Part shown: positions 1 to 12,700 of the stretch, one piece after another
Layout of the letters: each line of letters starts with the position of its first letter
Numbering within the stretch: position 1 is the first letter of the stretch
Origin: Setophaga petechia
Taxonomy: Eukaryota > Chordata > Aves > Passeriformes > Parulidae
DNA: 64,000 nt
NCBI GenBank assembly: GCA_024362935.1
Contig: JANCRA010000005.1
Span: forward strand, 21,715,235-21,779,234
Direction: 5' to 3'
Notes under the pieces: generated by a model
Seen by the model: the letters and a program-made list of their open reading frames with translations, nothing else
What the model was told of the DNA's origin: nothing
Database searches by the model: none
Program-made: the position numbers and the translations under genes

Positions 1-699
1 CAGTTGAGTTGTGAACTCATAAGGACTAAGATAATATATAGACTACTTATCTTTGGTTTCATAGGAAACATTTAGCTTATTGCTACAATGCAGTGTATTT
101 ACTCATAAAAATAAACAAAACAAAATGAACTAGAAGATTTATCTAGGAATCCCTAGTTTCTTAAGTATCAGGCTTACACTTGTGGTAGAAAGCAGGCAAT
201 ATACAACATCTGTGTTCAATAAAGGGCTGTGTCTGTCTTAAGTTATTGTCAGCCATAAATTCACATATAGGCCCCTAGGGCTTGTTCCCACTCTTTTTCC
301 AATATGTCCCCAAGATCTTCTTGCCAAAGGAAAATTTAGTTTAAGTTCTGGTAAAAGAGGCACACTTTAATGTCAGATAGTTTCTCAACATAAAACCCTT
401 CTGAGAACCATTCATAGCCAGTAGCAATGTTCAGGGATGTATTGGAGGAAGCTTATTTCTACTGAATCATTTTCTACACATAAAACCCATGACCTGAAGG
501 TTGCAATAAAGTACTTCTCCAAGTCTTGAAGTAAATCTTAAAAAACAGAGTAATAAGTTACCAAAAAATGTTCCCACATGAAGTGGTACTTCACAGTGTC
601 AGCTAAGTACTCAGCTGCAACCAAAATGAAGTATGATGCATGTTTGTTATGAAACATTAACCAAGTAAAAATACAGTCCAAAAAAAGATTAGCTCTTAC
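1..699 (-). other. LNPK: LNPK intron 10 (partial)
   Basis: AT-rich sequence downstream of the exon 10 donor. I see no further coding exon, repeat or RNA gene in it. Confidence 0.8.
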
Positions 700-770
700 C
701 TATGTATTCAAACTCCTCCTTCAAAGCCATACCATTGTGAGAAAAACATTGCTGACATATAAGGGCATAC
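700..770 (-). CDS. LNPK: LNPK coding exon 10 (first half of zinc finger)
   Basis: 71 bp: G completes Arg, then Y-A-L-I-C-Q-Q-C-F-S-H-N-G-M-A-L-K-E-E-F-E-Y-I and one base G. Acceptor TTTTCTAG, donor GTAAGAGC. It holds the first zinc-binding pair CQQC. The partner CxxC of the vertebrate protein is encoded by the next exon, which is not visible in 1-690 and must lie left of the window. Protein sequence is identical to the mammalian segment over its length, as far as I recall it. Confidence 0.95.
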
Positions 771-3700
771 CTAGAAAACATGAATAATATATAGTAACTT
801 ACCTTTAAGTAATAGCACACTGAAGGGAGATGTATTTTACCTCACATATTGACTAATACCTTAAACCTTTCCTTCCAAAAGGTGATTTCCACAATGAAAT
901 TACTAACCTTGAAAGCAAACTAAATCTGTAGATTAAATAATACTTTTTGAAGTTGCTTTAACCACAGTGAAATAGCATCAGCTTCACTTTAAACTACAGT
1001 CCAACATATTTTTAGTATCATCAGTGTCAGAAAGTAACATCCAAATTAAGCTTTTATTTCATTAGAATACAGTTAATATTAAAAGTAACCATAGTAAACA
1101 TGGTAAGTTCTGATATGTTTGGACAGTCCTGAAGGCAACCTGAAAGACATTTATAACAGATATAAAACTAAACTGCTGAGGCAAATGTTTTCTGGATTTT
1201 TAGTTCAAAATATAAGTCATTCACCCACTTGAGCACAGCTCTTTCTTTGTATCACAGAGATAATATTTGTCAGAACAGAGGTCCAGTTTGCCCAAATATT
1301 CCCAGCTTCCCTACAAAGATATTTCAAGCGAAGCATTGAGAAAAAGCCATTTCTCAATTATGAAACTTTTGGACAAGTTCATTTACAACTCTTTTAACCC
1401 CGACATGGCTTAAACAAAAAAGTTAAGAAGCTTTCTTTTCCCTAAGTGTTCAGGTATTTCTTAAAGAACATTTACCTGTTCTGAGGACCATCACCAACCA
1501 AATATTCAATAACTCTATCCACAACTCCTCTTTCTCGAGGAAGAACAGGTCTTGCCAAAGGAGGGCCTGGAGGATGAAGACCTAGAACATGAATTATATC
1601 AAAATTATTTTCCACTGTATAAATATGTATAATATTTTATTTTGTGTGCCTGTGTAACAAAATAATTACATCTACTTAACATTAATGGATATATTTCTTA
1701 GTCCACTCGGAAAGCTGTAAGAATCTTCAACCCACAATAGTTCAAAATTATTCTGCTGCTCCTTTAGCTTATAATTTTATTAAATTGCTCCATTTTTACA
1801 CCTTGGACGTGTAATTAAATTTATAATTTCTAAAGAATGGATCAATAGTATTCATTTGTTAACAAATAGAGGCTTTTTAAGAAAGAACAAATTAACTAAG
1901 TTATCTTCATATACATTCAACTCTGCAAACCTACCCTTGCAGTTTACATCAATAAATCTGCCAAAAACAATGGCAACAGTGGAAGAACTAGAGATCAGGG
2001 CAACCTAGTGAGCTGGAAGGTGTCCTGTCCATGGCATGGTGGTTTCAAAGAGATTATCTTTAATATCTCTTAAAATCCAAACCATCTTAAGATTTTATGA
2101 AGATGTCACCACAGAAACAGTCCCTGGTTTCTGTGTAATTACTTTACCACATGAGCATACTCTCAGTGTGCATTGAGTCTATACATTAAACCTGTCCAGC
2201 TCTTTGTCATGTTGGTAATCCCACATTTAATGACAAGCTGGATGCTTTCAGATTTATGCTTAATCGAAGAAGCCAGAAGGCCACCATAAAGATACTATTT
2301 CTCCCGTGTGTTTAACAAACTACTCTAAAAGCAAACTCCTTAAAGAGCAGGCAAAGCCATGGTTGATTTTTTTTCACCCCTCCATATAGCAGTTAAACCA
2401 GGACATCAGCACAGGTTTCTCTTTCCACAAAGTTTTAAAACATCTAGTCCCTTGTATAAGACCACTGCAGACTATCAATTTCCATTTATACAGCTTTGAG
2501 TTCTTATGTCTTCTTTCTTTTGCAGCCTTAAAACAGAATAAGCTAGGCCTAATGTGAGAAACTCCAGTCTGAGCCATTCCAATGTGACCATTCAAGTAAC
2601 CAAGTATGGAGAAGAAACATTTTACATTTAAGCACTGGAAGTATTATGCTTTCAACAAACAGTCCTGAGTGTAAGAGAAAGCAGCACTTGGGGGAAGAGA
2701 GGGGAACACTTAAAACCTATTCCCATAAGACCTTTATGAATTACATTCCAAGTCCACCAAACTAACTAAACAATGTTTGAGTAGGACAATGAACCAGTCT
2801 TTCAGAACTCTCCAACTGGGACAAAATGGTTCAGCTTCAAAGCACTCCAATACAAAATTATGACACTTTACAAATAAGACTTGGTTTAAACCATTGACAA
2901 AATTACTTTTAAAAATGCAAAAGTCCTATGCAAACTCAAGATAGTTGAGAAGGTTAAACAAAAAAAATAAATCAGTGAGTATTAGCATGTTTCGTACTGA
3001 GATGAGCATATGGCAACTTGAAGCCCTGTATGAACTAAGTATATGAAATTCATAAAAATGAAATACTGAGGGTGCAAAGAGAAACCAGTGTTTTCTCTGA
3101 GAAGAGTTCTGGCTTATAACTATTCTCATTCCATCTAGTAAAAACAAATAGAGAAACATCATGGATTAAAAGAAAGCCTTTAGTGACTACAGAAGTCAGC
3201 TAACAATTCTCTTTTCAATTTGTTATATGTTTCCAGCGTTCTTCTTGAGGTATGTTTCACATAATTCCCCATAATGGCCAATAAACAAAGAGGAAGCTAA
3301 AGGGTAACACAAACTAAAATCACTGTCTCAATATACAAAAGTAAAACAGATTGTCTAAAATTTTTTAAAAATCCAAAGAAAGAACAACTAACAGAGTACA
3401 GTTTGTTAGTATGTTGAATTAATTCAGAAGGACATTTAATTGAAAGATATTGTGTTAAAAACAGTTGACTTCAAGCTTTTCGGGATTGTTCAGATTTCAT
3501 TTTCTTATAGCAACTTAGTCAGGGACAGGATCAGGACATGCAGAGTCCTAGCTTCCAGCACCTAGATAACATACTCATGGAAGTAACATGTACCTCCTAG
3601 GCAGAGAATTTACAGAATATGCCACGTAGGAAGGAACCCATCTCGATCATTAAGTCCAATTCCTGGATCTGCACAGGACACCCCAAAAATCACACCATGT

Positions 3701-6700
3701 ACCTGAGAGCACACTCCAAACTCTTCTTGAACTCTGTCAGGCTTGGTGCTGTGACCACTTCCATAGGGAGCCTGTGCCAGGGCTCTGGGTAAAAAACCTT
3801 TTTCACATACCCAACCTAAACCTCCCCAGCTCAGCTTTGTGCCATTTCTTTGGGCCCTGTCACTGGCCACCAGAGTGAAGAGATCAGTGCCTGCCCTCCT
3901 GCTTCCCCTCATGAGGCTGTTGAAGATCACAGTGAGGTCTCTCCTCTCCTCTTCTTCAGGCTGAACAAATCATGTATCACAGCCACTCCTCATAAATCTT
4001 CAGCTCCAGACCAGGAGGCAAAGACAACACAGCAAGTCTTACTATTCAATAACCTGACCCAAGATGGGCTTCATGTTTAAATAGCACTAAAAGTAACTGC
4101 CAGCAAATTACCATTTCTAGCCTCCCACCTTTTTAACCTTCACAGATAGAAGCAACAAAGGAAAAAGTAACTAAGGGCAGAATGTACTACTTTGTGGTAA
4201 ACCTGACGCTCAACGCCACATACAGCTAACTTCCACCCTCCAAATGTTAAACACTGGAGGAATCAAATATTATCAGCAATACCTTCTTGTAGTGCTACAC
4301 ATAGAACAAGGCTAATCTTGACATTAAGGCTGTACTATTTCTAACAGCTCATCTTTCAAGACACATCGTGTCAATATTGCATATTTTACCTAAACAGACT
4401 GTCCTAATCTTTAGGAGAACAAGAAAACTCATTCTAAAAATACTGCAATTTACAAACAATCACTTAAGTACAAAAAAATTCCATACTCAACACAAATGTT
4501 TTTCAAATCAGCCTTATTTCACAAAAAAGAAAAATTAATTCAGGAGATAATTAATTCAGTGAATGCATTTCCAAGCTACCCCTGTATTCTGTCCACAAGT
4601 GGGAACCAAGTAAGACCAAGAAAACTGTCACAGCAGCAAGATGGAATAAATTCAGTGCAATATACACTGTATTCTGCTAAAGTTGTCCAAAGTAGAGGTT
4701 AGGCAAAATTCATTTCCTAGAGCTTTACAAAAACCTTAAAGATCCAATACTTCCATCAAAAAAAAAACGCTGATACAATCCGCAATAAAATTAAAGCCCC
4801 AACCTGGATAATATTCAAATGTTAACTCACGTCTTTATTCAGAAGACCAAGTTGTCATATAACTTGTAAATCACCAATATAAGAAATTTCTAAAAGTCAA
4901 TAACCAAAGCAAAAATAAAATAAAGTAGAATGAAACATCACAACACATTCCATCAACAACTTCAATTACCTGCCTACTAATAACTCAAACCAACCATCTT
5001 GGTTCTCATGCTGTTATGGACACCAGTAATTAATACAAACATCAAAAGCAATCATTGTAGAAAGACTGGTCACTTTTGCAAAGCTTGGCAAACTCTCAAC
5101 TACCTGCTGGTTATTAATTTTCAAACATATGGGAGCTCTGTGGTAATACATGTTAAATTGATTCTCCCCTACAAAATATAGTATAATGAAAATTAATTAT
5201 TAATCTTCTGTAAAATAGAGAAAATTAAGGCTATTCATATTTGTTGCAGGCCAAGCATAAACTCAGATGCCATATTATTCTTATAGATACTGAATTTATG
5301 AACTTTTCACTATAGTTACATTACTGAGATTTTATATGCCTCGAAGGTTTGGGGAAATTCAAGAAAAGAGAGCGTTTCTATATTAACTGACAATTGCAGT
5401 GTCTCCTATTGTTATCTATGGGTAAAGTGACATGTTAGGTCAAAATTCCAAATATTTAGTGGGGAAAAAGTGCCTGTAAGGCATTATCACAAACACTACA
5501 TGAAAAATTTTAAATCACAAATATTGGCAACTGCCTTTCAAATAAGTGAGTTACTTTATTTTCCTTCTTCCTCTAAAACATTTATGCTGTAAAGGCTGAA
5601 TTTCATCCAGTTTATTCAACATGCCTGAATCTTCCCCTAAGAATAAAGCTATTATACAGCTAATACTTTATTCTACAGTCAGCTTCCTTAAAAAGAAGCA
5701 TGCAATTTTAAACTCATTATGGAATTTTTGGTAATCAGATATCAGTAAATGTGATTTGCAACCAAATGACCGATTTCCTGGTGCAAGAAGATAATTTATG
5801 GTACTTCAAGATAATCAAGACTTACTAATAACTTGCCTTTACAGTTCACTTCAGGGATAAAAACAAATTTAGCAGCTTCATAACACAGGTAAAGAATTAC
5901 TAACATCAAATTAGGCTGAATGGAATCTACAGAGAAGGGAGATCACAACTTTCCATGACAACTCTATTCCACTACACTAAACAACAGGAAAAGGCATTTT
6001 AACTTTCAGCTTCCCAGGAGCTTAGAGAGCAGGTGTCAATATATTATCTACAGCTTTATTTTTTGATTGTATCATGCAAGTTAGTAAGGAAGGACAACAC
6101 TAAGACTTAAGTAGTTTCAAGTAAAAATCAGGAACACGGGGCACAGAAATAAATTCTTGATCCCTGTACATAGAGCAAAGAACTACTCCATGTTAAACTG
6201 GTGCTCATGAGATTCTTGGCAAGTTGTGCCCCATCTATTTTCAAGACAGCATTTCATCTCCTTTCTTGCCTTGTGATGCAACTTGTCAAACATCCCACAC
6301 AGAATGAAAGGCCTGGCACAAACCCACACACAGCTTTACCACCCACAAGGAAAATGAGAACGGTGCTGCCCACCCAAAACTCTCAAATTTTGCAACCTTC
6401 CAATGCAATTTAGTTCATATTCTATTTATTAAAAGTCCATCCCAACTGAACACCAAACAGGAAATCAAGGGAAAAACACTTTCAGACTATGAAACCAAAT
6501 TTTGAGGACTATCCATTCCTACCAGATTTCAACCTGTTGCTAAACCTTGGACTCTTGTACTAAAATAACAATGCCTTTTAGTACTCAGCTACAACACAGA
6601 CAACTTTTCTGTTGTATTTGGTATTCCACACTTTAATCTAGGAGTATAGGCTGCATGACTATACCTTCTAGAGTCAAAATTTAAATAAATGTCAAGATCC

Positions 6701-9700
6701 ATGTTAAAAAAAATATGTGCAGGGTTTAGTGAGAAGCATGAATGTATTCTGAAAGTGTTCTCCTCTGCACCTGATTTATATAAGTATAGAGCTCTTCTAA
6801 ACTAAGAACATAAAAAGGTATGCTATATTGTTGACTACAGAATACTGCAAAGTTTTATTGCCATTTAAACAAAGAAGCCATAACAGTTAAATGAGCTCAG
6901 GCAATAGGTTTCAGCATCAAAAGGTGCCAGCTGTAAAGAGTTATGGCTAATTGAATATGGAACTCCTGCTTAATCAGATAACTGCTCTGCTATTTCCAAA
7001 TGAAATGCCATTTCCATACTGTCTGAAAATGGCCTCTTTTATTGGTAACCAGAGAAAACAATATAAACTGTAAATAACATTAAGTGCTGTGTTTACCCAT
7101 TCCAGGCACTGAAGTAGCAGGGGATCCAGGGCGCCGTGGTAAAACATTGGATTGCAGGGATGGCGCAGCAGCTCTTTCTGGGAGCCCGCTCAGAGCTGCA
7201 CTCTCTCTTGGCAGGTTAGGAGATGCTGGAACAGAGGACTTTGGAGAGCCTTGTTTAGGAGTTGCAGGTGGGGGTGTAGAAGCATTTCTTTGAGCTGCAG
7301 TCCTCTGACGAATTTCTGACAAGAATATGTACATACTGAATTTAATATCTAGCATAAGCAAGATATTAGTAAAAGTGCATTAATATTGTTATACCAATTA
7401 GCAAATTACAGAATCAAACAAAACCAGGAAGGCCTAAAACTAAACATCATCAGCTGAGCATTCAGCTCATAGAAGTAAATACCACACAGAAGTAAATACC
7501 AGATAGAATACTATATTTCCATTACCATAACTGTTAAATACTTCAGGCAAAATTCTTCTAAAAGGAAATTACAGAACAGAATCACAAAGTATCTGCTAAG
7601 GTAGAACACTGGACATACAAACAGCTAGACTTAAACCACAATGTATAGAATTGACCACTTTTTACTCCATGGCTTAAAAATGCTTTCAAGTATTTAGCTT
7701 TCTATGGGACCAAAACTATTCATTCAGCATCTAATATGCTCAGGTTACATGCCCAGAGTTATGAAAAAAAAATCAGATTGGATAAATGAAACAATTCTAA
7801 AACCAGAAGAAAAGGAAATGTTTCATTCAGGTGATATAGTTTCAATGACCTGTTTCACTAACCCCATTATCAAACCACCTGCATGGATTCTCACAAAGCA
7901 AGAATGGGCTCTGCCAGAACATGACCCTGCTTTTACCTCTTCTCACACCACTACTATTAAATCACAATCATGAAAAACTTGATATATTTCCTCAGTTGTT
8001 CTTACATGAAGCCAAATGTCACCAGAGTAACATACCACGGTTTGAATTCTGTAATAGTCATGCAAGCCTGAGGTTCACACGCTATTGCAACAAATCAAAC
8101 AGAAATGTAACCATTGCTTTAGGTCTGCTGTTATTTACATGGTTAACAAGTAGCAGGTTAGTCTCTACAGGGACACTCCAATAACACCCACAACTAAGGC
8201 AGCAATACCCTACAGAGTTAGTGTATAGCACCACGTCACTTTGAACCAGCTTGCATGTCTTCTTGCACAACAAATGGAATTTAACATTACATTTGGACTT
8301 TAAAATCACTTCCACAAGTCTCAAGATTATAGATTGTATCTGCTGACTTTGTGTCAGGCTGGAAGAGTTTAAATGCTTAGCAGGCAAGTTTACAGGTCCA
8401 CTGGCAACCAGCCACTGGAAGATGGGTGTGCTGAGTCTGAAGGAACAATCCCTGTCCCCAAAATACAATTCCAGCATGCTAAGCTCCTGCTGTGGCTGGA
8501 GGAGGTGAGCATGCTAAGTTAGCTGGCACCAGCTAAGAAAGAGCTGCTATCTCTGAAGCACCAGGTCAGATGTAAGGGTTCTGTGGGAACACAGCCAATC
8601 CAGCGCCATGGAAATTGCTACATACATGGGTTATGGTCTTGCCTACTTATCTGTACATATAAATAGGGTTAATACACAACAGAAGAAAGAATTAAAAATT
8701 CTTTGGAATCACTACTTTAAAAACTACAAGTTTAAAAACTACAGTCTTACTTAAAATCCATCTAGTTTAGTTTCCTACAAGGCAGAACAAATCACTACTT
8801 CTCCCCTGCCACATCATGTGCATGGCTGCATTACTTCACACAACTTCATCGGCCAAATTACATCACATCAGTCAATGAGTCTGAAGGTTCTGGATTTCAA
8901 CTTGATTTTAACAAGTATGTTTGCTCCCTCACTATTTCAGCTGTTCAGAATCTGGCAACTGGGATTAATTGGTGAGGTAGTTGCAGAAAGTCCATCAGCA
9001 CTTCCTTAGTGACTTGTTTCTGGTTTGAAAACTGCTCCTGTATTCAGAGTTTTATATGCAGTAAGAATTCATTTATGATGAACCTCCCCATTCACATGTC
9101 TTCAAGATTTTTTTTGTGAGAGCCATAAGCAGTAACCTTTACAGTTTTACTACACTAGGATAACTGCACTCTCTCTATGCCATCTGACCAACAGGCATGG
9201 TCCATCTCCAAATACAACATATTGATTAAAACCCATTATTAAAACCCAAGTTTTCATTATAGTTTCCAGTCATGTGTTAGTTTCAAAATTTAAGCTAAAA
9301 GGTATGTGATTTCTCAAGTCTTCTCAGGTCCACATATGTACAAAAAATGAGTGATAAATATAAAGTCTAATTCCACTTGTTCCAAGATCATTTTAAACAT
9401 CTGTATAGATATCTTAGTCCATTCTTTTTTCATTAGAAAACCCTCTTTATTATTGTTTCACATAGAAAATGTCCAAGACCATTACTGTAAATTCTACATA
9501 TGGATGTTACTTTTACATTTTGAAGGCTGTCTTTCTAGATCATGTGGTTTAAGCATATTAATTGTTTAAGAGTACTGAGTCTGTTTCAATAGGTCATGGC
9601 TATATTCACATTTATTCTGAGCCCATAATACATTATTTCTAAGCAATTTCCATGCCACTTGCAAGAGCTTTGCCCCTTTTGCCTGCTCCTTCTGAAGGGT

Positions 9701-12700
9701 CATTTTTGGCAAGCCTTCTTTAAACTACTTTCAATTAAAAAGATACTGCTACTTTAATGACTCTTTTCCCATATTTTTGTTCCTATAAAGATGCTGAACC
9801 AGTACTTTACAGTAAGTATTAGAGAGATATGCTTCAGTAGTTTTAGTTTCATTACAGAGTTAAGAATGCAAGACTCATTGCTAGTTTCCACAAAATATTG
9901 GGTTATTTACAATGCCTTTTTTTCCCCTTCACTTAGAAGTTCACTTGGCTTTCATTTTATTCTGTGATTCATACCTAAGAGAACTTGCCAACCCACACAA
10001 ACCTGAATTTCTGATGCTTACATTCCTTATACCATCCCCAGGCTCCATAAATGCATTGTCATGGACAAGGAGAGTACAGCCCTGTCTCATCATTTTAGTA
10101 CCACATACAGCCCCTTTACCCATGAACTTCCCTAATTCCTGCTCTGCACTTCCACAGTAACAGCCCTAATATTCTTCTGAAGTTACTGAATATGATCTAT
10201 ATACTTCTCAAATTGCCTTAATATGCAATGTATTAAAAATGAGCTTTCTGTAAAGTTCCAGATTTCCATAATTCCAAGTTGAACAACTTAGCTAAGAAAC
10301 ATGTCCACTGACCTCAATACTAACACAATTTACAGCTACTGCTGATGTAGTTTTAATGAAGTCTTGACATTTTCCAAGGATTTTCTTCAGTAATGATATT
10401 TGTGTATCCAAAAGTCAATGGCATGAAGACAGATAAACAGCTTAAAAATAGAACTTTTATTCTCCAAACACACTACAGTTCAAATTCTACAGTTACCAGC
10501 ATTGGACACTTCAGACATAAGCAGACACATTACTTAAGAGGTATCTACTCAACTCATGATTCAGTATGAGCTCTTAAACACTATCACACTACTGCAGTGG
10601 TGAGGCAGTGACATGTTTCATGTTTACAAGCATAACTATTTTATTTTTTCCTCCCTTCAAAACACCTTGATTTTTGTAGAGAATAATACATTATTTTCAT
10701 AGAGCTACACTACACTGCAGGTCAATATACAGTTTACATAACTTGTTGGCTTTAGTATTGAAGACCAGCCAAGCATTTTCTTCCTTCCTCCTCATGCCTG
10801 TATACATCCCACAGCCTGCAACCATCTTCTATTGCATTATTTTTAATTCAGGTCACAGAGTGATCTCATTTACAATACACCCCTGCTAACAGTCATATTA
10901 AAATGAAAAGAGCAGGTACCAACAAGAGCATATTGCTGATAAATATTTCACTGAAAATATATACTTACTCTATTTTTCTCTATGGCCAAAGTACTGAACT
11001 ATATATTCATTAACTGTACCCCTCAAAAAACATTACTGAACAGATACAATTGCATTTAAATTTTCAAATTCCTTTCCTTCTGGATTTTGTGATGTTTTTT
11101 ATACCAAACACAATATCAACCTAAATAATCTGTTAAAATACCATTAGTTATTTCAGCAATGCATGTCAAAAATCACAAAAACTGCAAGAAGAGCTAAACA
11201 CACAGGAAAATTGGGCTGCTACCAGTTGTTTTCCTGAGAATCAACTATTATGCAACAATGATTAAACCTTTGGACCAATTAGTATGATGTGCAAGCTTAC
11301 TCATTTCAACCAGTAAGTAAAAACCATACAAACAAACTAACCTTTCATCAGCTGCCTCATATACAACATTGTCCAACTTGATTATGTATCAGTTACTGTT
11401 TATCATCTTTTCAAAAAGACTCCATTACAGAGCTCAAGAAAATGAGCTCTGTTGCTTGGCTAGCTTGTGTCCAAAGCATGCAAAGAGAAGATCAGGGAAG
11501 TTTAATGTTAACTTACTAACAGGTATTTTATTATTCCAAACCACTCTAATTCTACCACATACTACATACACCAAATTATGCCACAACCACATAAAGGTGT
11601 CATCTAGTTACAGTAAGTTATATACTGCACAGAACAGAAGCTAATATTCATTTTTGGCAGATATTCAGTGTGAACAGCAATAAGCTAGAAGGTTTTTTGA
11701 TAGCTAAAAACTGAAATAATTACTGCATATAAGAAGAATTATTCCAAATAAAGTAAGCTTTATTTGGAAATTAAGTCTCCATAATTTCACAAGCCAAAGG
11801 CAAGCACAGCTTGTTCCTCTTGAACTATAACGCACCTCCAAACCACAATAGTCTGACTACTTAAATGGGGATAAAAAGCTGCACCAATTCCAAATTCAAT
11901 GTGTTAGAGAACAGATCAGACAAATTAAAATAAAATTGTGCTGCATATGAACAAATTTACATTGGCTCATAGAATCACTTAGGTTGGAAAAGACCTTTAA
12001 GATCATAAAACCCAATCATAAGCCATGACAATTTACAAAATTTATTTTCCAAAATCCTTTCAAAGTTAAACTACACTTTTATTCAGGATCAAGCAAGAAT
12101 GTCCATGCACCCCAAAAAGTTGACTCTGTCTGAAAGAGAATTGTACATTTTCTCAGTTGTGTCCCCACTTAGAGGTTATTGGTGCACACCATGACAGTCT
12201 CAGAGAGCACTCTCTGCAAATGAAACTGTACCAAAAGATTCCTTCCACCAAGCCCATGAGACTAATTTACAGCTAGCTCTACATAAAAAGTTCTAAGCAC
12301 AGATAGTGTGGGCAAACTCCTCAGGCACAACTGTTTTTCACATATCTATTCATACCACATCTATTAACCTAGACCACAGCCTACAGTGACTGGCTCTCAA
12401 AAACAACTCTAACTCTCCCAGAACCTCTCCCTCCCAGCCCTTTATTAACAGTCAAGACACAATCAACACAACACAGCATAGGCTGGATCCAGCTGATCTG
12501 CTTTAGTCTGACTGGATCAAAAGCAGGGGCACTACCCTTTGGAAACCCAAACATGCACAAGACTAATTAACAGACACTGACCAACTCACTTCTCACCACT
12601 GCTCCTTACACAGCCCGGGTAGAGGGGAAGAGATCAGTCCTGTACCTCCTAGGGAGTTTCAAAACCGATGCTGCTCTCTCTTCATAAAGCCAGAGTGACT

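Noticed and set aside
3610..4080. Open frames on both strands near 3.6-4.1 kb
   Set aside because: They lie in a degenerate CR1 copy.
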